Assembly (NCBI GenBank): GCA_963816155.1
Contig: CAWFJE010000011.1
Coordinates: 186,001-250,000, forward strand
Length of the DNA stretch: 64,000 nucleotides
From: JAXGXJ01 sp963816155
GTDB taxonomy: Bacteria > Actinomycetota > Thermoleophilia > RBG-16-64-13
Direction of reading: 5' to 3'
Made by a program: the position numbers and the translations under genes. Positions 54,833-63,968 of this stretch are shown here, piece by piece. Position 1 is the stretch's first letter; each line of letters begins with the position of its first letter. The notes beneath the pieces were generated by a model. That model worked only from the letters and a program-made list of their open reading frames with translations. It did no database searches and was not told the origin of the DNA.

Positions 54833-56110
54833 CTACAGCACCCGTAGGGTCATGGGCTTGCTCTGGCAGCAGGGAAGCTCATTCGCCTCACCGATGGCCG
54901 CAAAAAAGCCGCGCTCCGCAGTGGGGTGCGTGATAAGCACCAACTCAGCCTCGGCGCCTCGACCCTTCTGGATCATGCTGGCGATGGAGACGCCGTGCCG
55001 CCCGAAGATGGAGGCGATCTGAGCCAAGACACCGGACACGTCCTGCACGTTCAGCTTGATGAAGAAGGCCGACTCCACCTCGTCGGCCGGGTAGAACTCG
55101 AGCGTGCGGTAACAAGAGCAACTCTGCAGGAAGCTGACCTCTTTCGTGCTGGCGATCGACACCACATCGCTGACCACTGCCGTTGCCGTGGGCATGCCGC
55201 CCGCCCCCGGACCCATCAACATGATCTCGCCGATGGCATCCCCCTGCACGAACACCGCGTTGTTCGAACCGCTGATAGCGGCCAGTGGGTGCTCCAGCGG
55301 GAGCAGGGCGGGGAACACCCGCACGCTCACGCGTCCGTCGATGAGCCGCGCCGCGCCGATGAGCTTCACCGCAAAACCCAGGTCCTTGGCGTAGGTGACA
55401 TCGCCCAGGGTGATGTTCTCGATGCCTTCGCACGCCACGTCACTCAAGGTCACGCGGGAGTGGAAAGCGATGGAACTGAGGATGGCCATCTTGGCCGCCG
55501 CGTCGCCGCCGCCCACGTCGGCTGTGGGGTCGGCCTCAGCGTATCCCAGCCTTTGCGCCTCGGCCAGGATGTCGGCGTAGTCGCCCTCTTCGTTGTACAT
55601 GCGGGTGAGGATGTAGTTGGTGGTGCCATTGACGATGCCGTACACCGTGTGCACCTCGGCGGCGATCATGCTCTCGCGCATGACCTTGATGATGGGTATG
55701 GCTCCGGCCACCGCGGCCTCGAAACGCAGGTGGCGCCGCTCGTCCTTGGCCAGCGTGAAGAGGGCTTCGCCTCGCGAGGCGAGGAGCTGCTTGTTCGCCG
55801 TGACCACGTTCTTGCCCTTGCGCATCGCCTCGTCCACGAATCTGAAGGCGACATCGGTCCCACCGATGACCTCCACAACGATCTCGATGGACGGATCGTC
55901 GACGATGTCGGCGAAGTCACTCGTGAAGACGTCCGGCGACACATCCGCCGGGATCTTGCCTCTGTCTATCTCGAGCACCTTGGCCACCTGCAGGTCGACT
56001 CCGGTGCCTGCAAGGATCTCGTCATGCTCCTTCTGAATGAGGCGATAGACGCTGGATCCGATCGTGCCGAAGCCCAGCAGACCCACGCGCACGACCCGTT
56101 CCGCACTCAT
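54833..56110 (-). CDS. hom: Homoserine dehydrogenase
   Basis: This 425-residue NAD(P)-dependent enzyme has the N-terminal GLLGFGTIGSSVYRL, the catalytic region with GIVNGTTNYILTRM near 178 and EADPTADVGGGDAAAK near 206, and a C-terminal ACT domain (about 345-420) for threonine feedback. It overlaps lysA by 4 bases and abuts thrC, so aspartate-family amino acid genes are co-transcribed. Confidence 0.95.
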   Translation of the reverse strand: MSAERVVRVGLLGFGTIGSSVYRLIQKEHDEILAGTGVDLQVAKVLEIDRGKIPADVSPDVFTSDFADIVDDPSIEIVVEVIGGTDVAFRFVDEAMRKGKNVVTANKQLLASRGEALFTLAKDERRHLRFEAAVAGAIPIIKVMRESMIAAEVHTVYGIVNGTTNYILTRMYNEEGDYADILAEAQRLGYAEADPTADVGGGDAAAKMAILSSIAFHSRVTLSDVACEGIENITLGDVTYAKDLGFAVKLIGAARLIDGRVSVRVFPALLPLEHPLAAISGSNNAVFVQGDAIGEIMLMGPGAGGMPTATAVVSDVVSIASTKEVSFLQSCSCYRTLEFYPADEVESAFFIKLNVQDVSGVLAQIASIFGRHGVSIASMIQKGRGAEAELVLITHPTAERGFFAAIGEANELPCCQSKPMTLRVL

Positions 56111-57438
56111 GCTTCCCCCTGCTCTCGCAATGGATGATGCTTTGCCACCAGATCCGCGTAGCTTTCCCGCTCTACGATGACGCGCGACCGTCCGTTGTTC
56201 ACCAAGACCACCGCCGGCCTGGTACTCCCATTGTAGTTGGACGCCATGGCGTAGCAGTAGGCGCCGGTCGCAGCGATGACCAGGGTATCTCCCGGCTCCG
56301 GGCGGGCGATCATAGCATCGCGCATGAGGATATCGCCGCTTTCGCAGTGCTTCCCGGCCACGGTGACGACCGTGTCTGCAGGAGCATCGGTTTTGTTCGC
56401 CAGCAGTCCCTGGTACTGCGCCTCGTACAGCATGGGCCTGATGTTATCGCTCATGCCGCCGTCGACGCTGACGTAGGTGCGGACCCCCGGGATCTCCTTG
56501 ATGGTGCCGACACGATATGCCGTCACCCCCGCCTTGCCCACGATGGAGCGCCCGGGCTCGATGAGCACGCGAGGCATGGGGAGTCCGAGCGCGCTCATCT
56601 GCTCGCGCACACCCTCCACTTTGACGGCCGCGTACTCCCCGATGGACGAAGGGGCGTCCTCGTCGGTGTAGCGGATGCCGAGGCCTCCGCCGATGTTGAG
56701 ATAGCGGCACACAAAGCCCAGATCGCGGTGGGCTTCACCGATGAGGCGCACCAAGATCTCGATGGCCTTGCGGAAACCGTCCAACTGGAAGATCTGGCTA
56801 CCGATATGGGCGTGCAGACCTACCAGTTCCAGGTGGGGCGAGGCCTGCGCGCGCCGGATGGCATCGAGCGCCACCCCGTCGGCGAGGCCGAAGCCGAACT
56901 TGGAGTCGATCTGGCCGGTCTGGATGTACGAGTGGGTGTGAGCCTCGATGCCGGGGGTGATGCGCAATAGGATGCTCTGCGTCCCGCCTCGCTCCGCCGA
57001 CAACTCTTCCAGCAAAGCCAGTTCCTGGAAGCTGTCCACCACGACGAAGCCCACTCCGCCGGAGAGGGCGTACTTCAGTTCGTCTTCCGTCTTGTTGTTG
57101 CCGTGGAAGAAGATGCGCTCGGCCGGGAAACCGGCCGCCTTGGCGATGTGGTACTCCCCGCCCGATGATACATCGATGGAAAGCCCTTCCTCCAGCATCA
57201 ACTGATTCAGAGCCAGAGATGAGAAGGCCTTGCTGGCGTAGATGACCTCAAAATCACCCGTATGCCGACCAAAGGCCTCCAGATACCGGCGGCACTGGTC
57301 GCGGACAGTCTCTTCGTCATAGATGAGTAGGGGGCTACCCAGCGCGTCGACCAAGGCCACGACGTCGCATCCGCCTATCTCGAGGTGGCCTGACGGCGTG
57401 TGAGAGCTGGTGATGGGATAGACGAGTGTGTGAGTCAA
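56107..57438 (-). CDS. lysA: Diaminopimelate decarboxylase
   Basis: This 443-residue PLP enzyme forms lysine from meso-diaminopimelate. The PLP lysine lies in EVIYASKAFSSLAL near residue 70, the glycine-rich LNIGGGLGIRY near 253 and the second-site CESGDILMRD near 362. The TTG start follows GGAGG at 5 bases. argS, which frequently precedes lysA in actinobacteria, is encoded 3.7 kb upstream on the same strand. Confidence 0.95.
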   Translation of the reverse strand: MTHTLVYPITSSHTPSGHLEIGGCDVVALVDALGSPLLIYDEETVRDQCRRYLEAFGRHTGDFEVIYASKAFSSLALNQLMLEEGLSIDVSSGGEYHIAKAAGFPAERIFFHGNNKTEDELKYALSGGVGFVVVDSFQELALLEELSAERGGTQSILLRITPGIEAHTHSYIQTGQIDSKFGFGLADGVALDAIRRAQASPHLELVGLHAHIGSQIFQLDGFRKAIEILVRLIGEAHRDLGFVCRYLNIGGGLGIRYTDEDAPSSIGEYAAVKVEGVREQMSALGLPMPRVLIEPGRSIVGKAGVTAYRVGTIKEIPGVRTYVSVDGGMSDNIRPMLYEAQYQGLLANKTDAPADTVVTVAGKHCESGDILMRDAMIARPEPGDTLVIAATGAYCYAMASNYNGSTRPAVVLVNNGRSRVIVERESYADLVAKHHPLREQGEA

Positions 57439-57490
57439 AGCAGCCTCCGAAGCGGGAATACAGGTACGTTACCACACAACTCAACCCTGA

Positions 57491-57496
57491 TAGAAT
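57491..57496 (+). promoter_or_regulatory. Weak -10 candidate for the plus-strand operon starting at 57508
   Basis: TAGAAT ends 11 bases before the ATG at 57508. There is no convincing -35 hexamer and no ribosome site, so a near-leaderless transcript is possible. Confidence 0.35.
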
Positions 57497-57507
57497 GAAT
57501 ACCCGCC

Positions 57508-57864
57508 ATGACGGATGAAACCGGCACCTTCTCCTATTACCGGGGCACCAGAGAACCCACCTTCGTGACCCGTACCGAGCTCGAGGCGGCGAAGCTTTTC
57601 GACTACTACCGTCTGGCTTGGGACTACGAGCCGCGCACCTTCGTTCTTGAGCAGGACGAGCAGGGGAACATCACGGAGGCGTTCACTCCCGACTTCTACC
57701 TTCCCGACCTGGACCTCTTCGTGGAGGTGACAGAGATGAAGCAGTCTCTCGTGACCGCCAAGAACCGCAAGGTGAGGAAGCTCAGAGAGCAGTACCCGGA
57801 CGTACGCGTCAAACTCCTGTACCGCAAGGACTTTGTCCGCCTGGCCCAGAAGTACGGACTATGA
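57508..57864 (+). CDS. Small protein resembling PD-(D/E)XK nucleases
   Basis: This 118-residue protein has features of restriction-endonuclease-like folds such as TnsA or phage endonucleases: a helix with AAKLFDYYRLAWDYEP (27-42), a strand, then TPDFYLPDLDLFVEVTEMK (60-78). Asp62 and Glu73 would be catalytic, but the expected Lys two residues after the Glu is Thr75, with Lys78 nearby, so activity is doubtful. Its ATGA stop overlaps the hpt start. The function is unknown. Confidence 0.72.
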   Translation: MTDETGTFSYYRGTREPTFVTRTELEAAKLFDYYRLAWDYEPRTFVLEQDEQGNITEAFTPDFYLPDLDLFVEVTEMKQSLVTAKNRKVRKLREQYPDVRVKLLYRKDFVRLAQKYGL

Positions 57865-58451
57865 GCGGCCTCGTGCCCGGCCAGACCCCACAGGGCCCCT
57901 ACGGCGACCGGGTGGGCGACGTCTTCCTGAGTGAGGAGGCCATCCGGACTCGGGTCGTGGAGTTGGGAGCGGAGATCACGCGCGATTATCAGGGTGAGAG
58001 CCTCCTGCTCATCTCCATCCTCAAAGGCGCCATCTACTTCATGGCCGACCTGGCTCGGGCCATCGACCTCCCCCTGGAGATGGATTTCCTCGCCATCAGC
58101 TCCTACGTGCAGGAGCATCGCGAGGCGGGCAAGAAGGCTATACGGTTTCTGAAGGACCTCGACCGGCCGATCAAGGAAAAGAACGTATTGATAGTCGAGG
58201 ACGTCATCGATACGGGGCTCACCCTCCACTACATTCTGCGCTCGCTCGGTCTGCGCCGACCGCGTTCCCTCGAAGTCTGCACCCTCCTCGACCGCCCCGA
58301 GCAGCGCCTCGCAGAGTTCGAGGTGCGCTATCGTGGTTTCGAGGTCCCGGACGACTTCTTTGTGGGCTACGGGTTCGACGACCACCAATTCTTCCGCAAC
58401 ATCCCGCACATCGCCTATCTGCGCGTGGAAGCCGGGCAAGGGCTTTTCTAA
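57861..58451 (+). CDS. hpt: Hypoxanthine phosphoribosyltransferase
   Basis: This 196-residue purine-salvage enzyme makes IMP or GMP from hypoxanthine or guanine and PRPP. The PRPP motif NVLIVEDVIDTGLTL (near 109) and the N-terminal LLISILKGAIYFMADL are typical, and the C-terminal DDFFVGYGFDD is the family end motif. It overlaps the small nuclease-like gene by 4 bases. The usual tilS-hpt-ftsH neighbours are absent. Confidence 0.93.
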   Translation: MSGLVPGQTPQGPYGDRVGDVFLSEEAIRTRVVELGAEITRDYQGESLLLISILKGAIYFMADLARAIDLPLEMDFLAISSYVQEHREAGKKAIRFLKDLDRPIKEKNVLIVEDVIDTGLTLHYILRSLGLRRPRSLEVCTLLDRPEQRLAEFEVRYRGFEVPDDFFVGYGFDDHQFFRNIPHIAYLRVEAGQGLF

Positions 58452-58454
58452 ACG

Positions 58455-59222
58455 ATGCTCATTGACTACGTCAATCTGTTTTCGTCCCGTGTGGCCGACG
58501 GACCGGTCGACCTAGAATTGGCCGCGACCATCTACCTTCCCTCGCTGTCCGCGCACATCAGGTCGCCTGGCCTGATCGTCGGCCACGGGGCCGGCAGTCG
58601 GCGTGGCAACCATGATGAGTTCTGCCGCCAGGCCTGCGCCGGCGGCTTCGCCGTGCTCGCGTTCGACTTCCGAGGTCATGGAGACAGCCACGGTCGCGCC
58701 GACGGTCCCCTGGAACAGGATGTGCTTGCCGCCGCCGGATATCTGCGCGCGCTACCGCTCGTGGACGACCAGCGCGTCTGCTATCGCGGTTCTAGTATGG
58801 GTGGGTTCTACGGGCTGAAGGCCGCCGCAGCGACGGACTTCGCGGCCCTGGTCCTCCTGTGCCCCGCCGGCGAGGAGGTGATCCTCGACGCGCTCGACGA
58901 CCGCGCACGAGCCGGCCGGCAGTCAGGCGCAGTGGACGATGATAGTAGTGGTGGGAGCCCCGCGTGGGACACAGAGTCGCTGCGCCGGTACTTCCGCGCA
59001 GAGGACAGCCTGCGACTGGCGTCAGAGATCGCCGCTCCCGTCCTTCTCGTGCACGCGCGCGCCGACGAGGTGGTGCCCTTCGAGCACTCCCTACGTCTGA
59101 CAGAAGCCTTTGGCGGCCCCGCCACACTCATGGCCCTGCCCGGAGGGTCGCACACTTCGGCTCAGCACGACCCCCAGATACACCGCCTCACGGTCGATTG
59201 GCTCCGTACCTGCGTGGGCTGA
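58455..59222 (+). CDS. Alpha/beta hydrolase
   Basis: This 255-residue cytoplasmic hydrolase has an oxyanion loop LIVGHGAGSRRG near 38 and the FDFRGHGDS stretch near 74. The nucleophile elbow is YRGSSMGGFYGL near 115, the acid in HARADEVVP near 205 and the catalytic histidine in PGGSHTS near 237. It fits serine hydrolases of the dienelactone-hydrolase or peptidase S9-like groups; the substrate is unknown. It starts 3 bases after hpt. Confidence 0.85.
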   Translation: MLIDYVNLFSSRVADGPVDLELAATIYLPSLSAHIRSPGLIVGHGAGSRRGNHDEFCRQACAGGFAVLAFDFRGHGDSHGRADGPLEQDVLAAAGYLRALPLVDDQRVCYRGSSMGGFYGLKAAAATDFAALVLLCPAGEEVILDALDDRARAGRQSGAVDDDSSGGSPAWDTESLRRYFRAEDSLRLASEIAAPVLLVHARADEVVPFEHSLRLTEAFGGPATLMALPGGSHTSAQHDPQIHRLTVDWLRTCVG

Positions 59223-59236
59223 GCGGCGTAGCTGAA

Positions 59237-59569
59237 CTACTTGATGCAGCGGACGTACTTGAAGAAGATCTCGAACGCCTTCTCCATGATCTCGGGATCT
59301 ATCTCCACAGACATCTCGCATTCAAGACATTCCTGCATGCGGCTGCTGATGAGATGGATACCGACCTGATCGAGGGCGGACCGGATAGCGGCCAACTGCG
59401 TGAGCGTCATCTCGCAGTCCTTCTCTTCCTCGATCATGCGCTGGACCCCGCGGACCTGGCCTTCGATCCGTGCCAGCCGGTTAAGGATGCGGGCCTGCTC
59501 GTCGCGGGCGGACTGCTGAGAGCCTACCGGGTCTTCTGCCACCTCGAACCTCCTCCGTGTTCCGGTCAA
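59237..59569 (-). CDS. CsoR/DUF156 family regulator with altered metal site
   Basis: This 110-residue all-helical repressor matches the CsoR/RcnR/FrmR/CstR family: ILNRLARIEGQVRGVQRMI (28-46) is the signature. The Cu-binding triad Cys-His-Cys reads Cys52-Arg77-Cys81, with an extra Cys84 nearby. Loss of the His makes copper sensing unlikely and is more like CstR-type persulfide sensors, which use two cysteines. It is convergent with the alpha/beta hydrolase gene. Confidence 0.85.
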   Translation of the reverse strand: MTGTRRRFEVAEDPVGSQQSARDEQARILNRLARIEGQVRGVQRMIEEEKDCEMTLTQLAAIRSALDQVGIHLISSRMQECLECEMSVEIDPEIMEKAFEIFFKYVRCIK

Positions 59570-59754
59570 CGCTCATCCTACCCAACCAGGCACATCGTCA
59601 CAAGTGAGGAGGCGCTCAATACCCCCGGGGCCTCTTCGTCCTGCTCCGTCATAGCCTCCCGATTGTGCACCTGGTCCATCCGGACTCGCGCTGAACGTGA
59701 GCGCACTCATCGCTCAGTCTCCGTCCGAGGACTTCGAGGCACGCGGGAGGAAGA

Positions 59755-59830
59755 TGGAGCGGAGTACGGGGGTCGAACCCGCGACATCCAGCTTGGGAAG
59801 CTGGCACTCTACCAACTGAGTTAACTCCGC
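59755..59830 (-). tRNA. tRNA-Gly (anticodon CCC)
   Basis: A 76-base cloverleaf with encoded CCA. The acceptor stem is GCGGAGT/ACTCCGC and the D arm contains AGTTGGTA. The anticodon stem CCAGC/GCTGG holds loop TTCCCAA, anticodon CCC, and the T arm contains TTCGACC. It reads GGG glycine codons. Confidence 0.95.
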
Positions 59831-59856
59831 TCGCGCAACCGAGCTGCAGGCGGAGC

Positions 59857-59862
59857 ATTTTA
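59857..59862 (-). promoter_or_regulatory. Candidate -10 box of tRNA-Gly
   Basis: TAAAAT on the minus strand, 26 bases before the mature tRNA 5' end. The -35 region is poor. Confidence 0.4.
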
Positions 59863-59977
59863 CCATACGGGCTTTGGGGTGCCCTGCCGGGTCGAGGTAC
59901 GCCCAAGGCGGAATCCTGTCCGCCGAGGCCGTGCGCAAGCTGCGTCTTTTTCCTTTCTGGAGGGCGGCCGGAACCTC

Positions 59978-60005
59978 TTGACTCGCGCCGCGCGCTGAGT
60001 ACAAT
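59978..60005 (+). promoter_or_regulatory. Orphan sigma-70-type promoter
   Basis: TTGACT (-35, 59978-59983), a 16-base spacer and TACAAT (-10, 60000-60005) on the plus strand. There is no plus-strand protein gene of normal size downstream; transcription would start near 60012. Confidence 0.6.
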
Positions 60006-60011
60006 ACGTAG

Positions 60012-60210
60012 CAGAGTCCCGAGAGTTCAGACGCATCGTCCGAGGAATTCACAAGGGGACCCGCAGAGGAACCGCGGAAGTAAATGGCCGCCAAGTACAG
60101 CGAAGCGGGTACGAAGTGGGAACTGATGACAGACGAAAAGCGAGTGCACTCGGGGCTCGCTATTTCTCTTGGAGCCTATCTCCGCACGGAGACCCATCGC
60201 CCGGCTCCTG
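60012..60210 (+). ncRNA. Candidate structured RNA of unknown family
   Basis: The stretch after the orphan promoter folds into nested helices. GTCCC/GGGAC (60016-60020 with 60056-60060) encloses GAGTTC/GAATTC (60023-60028 with 60045-60050) and GACG/CGTC (60030-60033 with 60037-60040). Next come GCGG/CCGC (60074-60077 with 60088-60091), AGCGAG/CTCGCT (60139-60144 with 60156-60161), and GGAGCC/GGCTCC (60171-60176 with 60203-60208) enclosing CTCC/GGAG. I do not recognise tmRNA, SRP RNA, RNase P RNA, 6S or a known riboswitch. The end is not defined, as no U-run follows; the region is the only gene-free gap above 300 bases apart from 42515-42812. Confidence 0.4.
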
Positions 60211-60257
60211 AGGCAAGGCTCCGGCCTTCACCGCTCCCCCACGAACGTCAGCGCTGA
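60084..60257 (+). CDS. Possible 57-codon small ORF inside the RNA candidate
   Basis: ATG at 60084 opens a 57-residue frame beginning MAAKYSEAGTKWELMTDEKR. A GGAAG lies only a few bases upstream. The ATG is placed in the apical loop of a predicted hairpin, which could control its translation. The C-terminal half is Arg/Pro-rich and overlaps the mutM end. Coding is unproven. Confidence 0.2.
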   Translation: MAAKYSEAGTKWELMTDEKRVHSGLAISLGAYLRTETHRPAPEARLRPSPLPHERQR

Positions 60258-61118
60258 CAGCCGGGGCAGTACGCCGTCCCCCTGCCGGCGATCACCTCCC
60301 GCAGCATGATGTGTCCGCAGCGCAGGCAGGGCTGTCCGTGCCTCCGATAGGCCCGCAGATGCTCTTGGAAGGTGCCGGACTTCCCTTTCGTGTCCACGAA
60401 GTCGGACAGGCTGCAGCCCAGGCGCCGCACCCCTTCCGCCAAGCGCAGCCGGATCTCGCCGGCCAGCCTTGCCACCTCCGCCCCGTCGAGCGACCCAGCG
60501 CTACGTAGTGGACTGAGTCCCACCCACCATAGGATCTCGTCGGCATAGATGTTGCCGATCCCAGCGAGATGGCGCTGGTCGAGCAGAAAGGCTTTGAGCG
60601 GCGTGCGCCGGCCGCGCAGACGGTCGACCAGGTAGGCGGCATCCCATTCGCCGAGCCAGGCATCGGGTCCGAGGGCATCCATGCGCGCAGGCGGACGGTC
60701 GAGGGTCAGATGGACCCTGCCGAACTTGCGCGCGTCACGGAACTCGAGGTAGCTGCCGCATCCGTCAGGAGCTCTCAAGAGGAACATGAAAGCGCGTGTG
60801 TGGGTGACCCCCGACGATCGCTGACTTGACTTCGCCCGCCTCGCCCGGGGACCCGGCCGCGGACACAAGGACTTGGCCCGTCATCCCCAAATGAATGGTC
60901 AGGAAGCTCGTCCCCGGCCCCGCGAGACGTATGAGTATGAACTTGCCCAACCGGCCCACATCTTCCACCCGAGACCCGGGCAGGAGAGCGCGCAGCCGCT
61001 CGTCGCTGCAGTCGCGCAGGATGAAGGGCTCCGTCCTCTCCACCGCCACGAAAGTCAGACCCGTGAGCGCCGCCGCCAGTTGGCACCTGACGGTCTCGAC
61101 CTCCGGCAGTTCGGGCAC
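60248..61118 (-). CDS. mutM: Formamidopyrimidine-DNA glycosylase (Fpg/MutM), one frameshift
   Basis: This bifunctional glycosylase removes oxidised purines such as 8-oxoguanine. The N-terminal MPELPEVETVR (catalytic Pro2, Glu3) and FLTIHLGMTG are in one frame. The rest, from HTRAFMFLLR through FRDARKFGRV and LAGIGNIYADEILW to the C-terminal zinc finger CLRCGH/CPGCQR, is in another. Deleting one base in the C5 run at 60808-60812 joins them cleanly into about 289 residues, the normal size. It is 9 bases after argS. Confidence 0.88.
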
Positions 61119-61127
61119 CGCGACCCC

Positions 61128-62934
61128 CTACATGCTCTCGGGTGCGCTCACGCCCAGGAGATCGAGGCACCGAGCGATCACGCGCTTGCTGACGAGACAC
61201 AGAGCCAGGCGAGAAGAGGCAACGGCCGGTTCTGTGCCGATCACGCGACAGTGCTTGTAGAACACGTGGAAATCGCCCGCCAACTCCTGCGCGTATCCGG
61301 CGATGCGATGTGGAGCCCGTCTGTCGGCTGCGTCCCCTATCACCAGAGCGAAGCTCTCCAGGCGTTTGATGAGAGCCCGTTCGTACGGTGAGGCATATAC
61401 GTCCGGCCTCTCGCTGACGTGAGGGGATATCTCAGCGGTCACGTTGCGCATGATACTGGCGATGCGGGCATGGGCATATTGGACGTAGTAGACGGGGTTC
61501 TCCTGCGACTGCTCGCTCGCCAGAGCGATGTCGAGATCGAGGGTCTGGTCCTGCGACCGCATCACCAGGAAGAAGCGCGCGGCATCCGCACCGATGGCTT
61601 GGATCAGTTCCGCAAGAGTGACCATCTCCCCGCGCCGGGTGGACATCTGTCGCAATTCGCCCTCTTCGAGCAGGTTGACCAGTTGGCCGATAATCACCTC
61701 GAGCACCCCCGGCCGTCCGGCCAGTATCTCCACAGCGGCCTGCATCCGAGGGACATAGCCGTGATGGTCCGCACCCCAGATGTTGATCAGATGCTCGAAA
61801 CCGCGCTCCAGCTTGTTCTCGTGGTACGCGATGTCGGCGGCGAAATACGTCGGGTGACCGTTGCTGCGTATCAGTACGCGGTCCTTGTCGTCTCCGCGGG
61901 AGGTCGTGCGCAGCCACACCGCGTCTCCCTCGCGGAAGGCCTCACCACTCTCGAGCAGATGCTCGACCGCTCTCTCCAGGCGGCCGCCTTCGTGCAGGGT
62001 GGTCTCGCTGAACCAGCAGTCGAACTCCACACCGAACTCGAGTAGTTCGGCTCTCATACTGTCGAGCATGAGATCACAGCCGCGAGCCCTGAAGAAGGCT
62101 ACCGCCTCCTGCACAGCCGGCGTCGCCGGCCACTCGCCACTCTCATCCCCGGCCTCGTCCTCATCAGACTCCTCCTCCGGAGCCTCCCCCACCAGAGCAG
62201 CGTCCGTGGACCGAACGTCCTTCTCCCCCGTACCAGGCCTTCCTGCCGGCGGCGAGGAAGCCGCCTCTTGCAGGGTCGACACCCATGAATCTCCCACGTC
62301 GGCTCTGATCTCGGCGGCGATGTCCCGCACGTAGTCTCCTTGATAGCCGTCCGCCGGCACCTCAAGATCGACCCCGAAGGACTGGGCATAGCGCGCGGCC
62401 ACGCTACGGCCGAACCGGTCCATCTGCCGCCCGAAATCGTTGATGTAGAACTCGGTGGTTATGTTGTGGCCACTGAAGCTCAGGAGCCTGCGCAGGGCGT
62501 CTCCATAGGCGGCGTACCGGCCGTGCCCCACATGGAGGGGACCGTTGGGGTTGACGCTGACGAACTCCAGGTTAATGCGCGGATGCGACTTCTTCTCTCC
62601 GGCCCCTATCTCCTCACCCTCAGCGAGCATCTGACTCGCCGCCAGGGTGAACGCCTTGGCGCTCAGGGTGAAGTTGAGAAATCCCGGACCGGCGATCTCC
62701 ACATGTCTCGACCAGGGTGGACAGTTCGGGGTCCGCGAGCACGCGCTCGCGCAACTGCTCGGCCAGCGCGCGCGGCGGCCGGCGCACCACCTTGGCGGCC
62801 TGCATGCAGAAGGGCGTGGCGTAGTCGCCATGGGCTTCCTGCGCGGGGCGCTCCAGTTCACACACGGGCAGATCGCTCCACCCTTCTTCTGTCGCCCACG
62901 TAGCGATCGTCGCGCGTATCCGCTCTACCAGCAC
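61128..62934 (-). CDS. argS: Arginyl-tRNA synthetase, one frameshift
   Basis: This class I synthetase charges tRNA-Arg. The N-terminal additional domain (from 62934, with ELERPAQEAHGDYATPFCMQ) is in one frame. From HVEIAGPGFLNFTLS onward a second frame carries the HIGH-type motif NPNGPLHVGHGRY, the catalytic core and the C-terminal anticodon-binding DALR domain. Dropping one base near 62706 restores a single frame of about 601 residues. An insertion with ARSSPPAGRPGTGEKD-like acidic/polar residues (about 62145-62270 on the plus strand) is an unusual low-complexity stretch within the core. The gene is expected to be essential. Confidence 0.88.
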
Positions 62935-62951
62935 CTGTCTCCCACTCCTTT

Positions 62952-63968
62952 TCAGCTGCGACCGGAGAAAGCGCCCAGCAGTTCCTCCAGCCTCGATATG
63001 TCCGTCTGGGTCCCTATGGCGATCATCATGTCCCCGGGTAGGAGGCTGAGCCCCGGAGAAGGATTGGTATCGAAGGCACCCTGCTCGTGACGCACGGCGA
63101 GGATGGTGGCCCCGGTGCGTTTGCGGATGTCGAGATCTTGGATGGACTTGCCGATCACGGGAGAGCCCTCGGCCAGAGAGAACTCCTCCACCAAGAACTC
63201 CAACTCCCCTCCCCCGGTGACCACCTCCAGATAGTCGCTGACAAGAGGCTTGAGAAGGAGAGTGGCCATCCGCCTGCCCCCGATGCCATACGGAGTGACC
63301 ACGTGATCCGCACCCGCCCTTTCCAGCTTGCTCACAGTGTCGTCGGCACTGGCTCGGGCCACGATTAGCAGACGGGGATTGAGCACGCGCGCGGACAGGG
63401 TCACGAAGATGTTCGAAGCGTCGGAGCCGAGGGCCGCTACAAGCCCCTTGGCCGAGCGCACGCCGGCCGCCTCCAACACCTCGTCCGAGCTCGCGTCTCC
63501 CCGTACTGCAAGGAACCCCGCCTGCCGGGCCGGTTCCAGCGCATCCGCATCGGCATCCACTATGACGAACTCGGCCTTGCCGGCCGCGAACTGCCGCGCG
63601 ATAGCCTGTCCAACGCGGCCGTAGCCACAGATGATGTGATGGCCCTTGAGCTTCTGCACCTGCCTCCTCACCGCCCTTCCACGAAACAATCCCGAGAGTT
63701 GATCCCCGATGATGATCTCTGTCATCACCCCGATGCCATAGAAGATGACCCCCACTCCCCCCACGATCAGCACCACTGTGAAGATGGAGCCCGCCGTAGA
63801 GAGAGGGTGCACCTCGCTGAAGCCCACCGTGAAGATGGTGGTGATGGTCATGTAGACCGCATCGAGAAGGCCCCAGCCTTCGATCAGCATGAAGCCGACA
63901 GTACCGATGATCACCGCCGCCACAAAGGCGGCCAGAACGACCAGGCCGGCCTTCAGTTCGTGGCGCAC
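62952..63968 (-). CDS. Potassium channel with RCK (TrkA) regulatory domains
   Basis: This 338-residue MthK-like protein has two membrane helices (about 5-30 and 62-88) around a pore loop with the filter TTIFTVGFSEVHP. A RCK/TrkA-N NAD-binding domain follows (HHIICGYGRVGQAIARQF near 110), and a TrkA-C domain near 255-335 contains LLPGDMMIAIG. It would mediate gated K+ flux with cytoplasmic ligand control. It starts at 63968, 32 bases from the window edge, and lies 17 bases upstream of argS. Confidence 0.9.
   Translation of the reverse strand: MRHELKAGLVVLAAFVAAVIIGTVGFMLIEGWGLLDAVYMTITTIFTVGFSEVHPLSTAGSIFTVVLIVGGVGVIFYGIGVMTEIIIGDQLSGLFRGRAVRRQVQKLKGHHIICGYGRVGQAIARQFAAGKAEFVIVDADADALEPARQAGFLAVRGDASSDEVLEAAGVRSAKGLVAALGSDASNIFVTLSARVLNPRLLIVARASADDTVSKLERAGADHVVTPYGIGGRRMATLLLKPLVSDYLEVVTGGGELEFLVEEFSLAEGSPVIGKSIQDLDIRKRTGATILAVRHEQGAFDTNPSPGLSLLPGDMMIAIGTQTDISRLEELLGAFSGRS

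Noticed and set aside
54926..56137. 403-codon plus-strand frame opposite hom
   Set aside because: Shadow frame; the real gene on the other strand carries all homoserine dehydrogenase motifs.
59714..60094. 126-codon minus-strand frame
   Set aside because: It runs through the tRNA-Gly gene and the orphan promoter; not coding.
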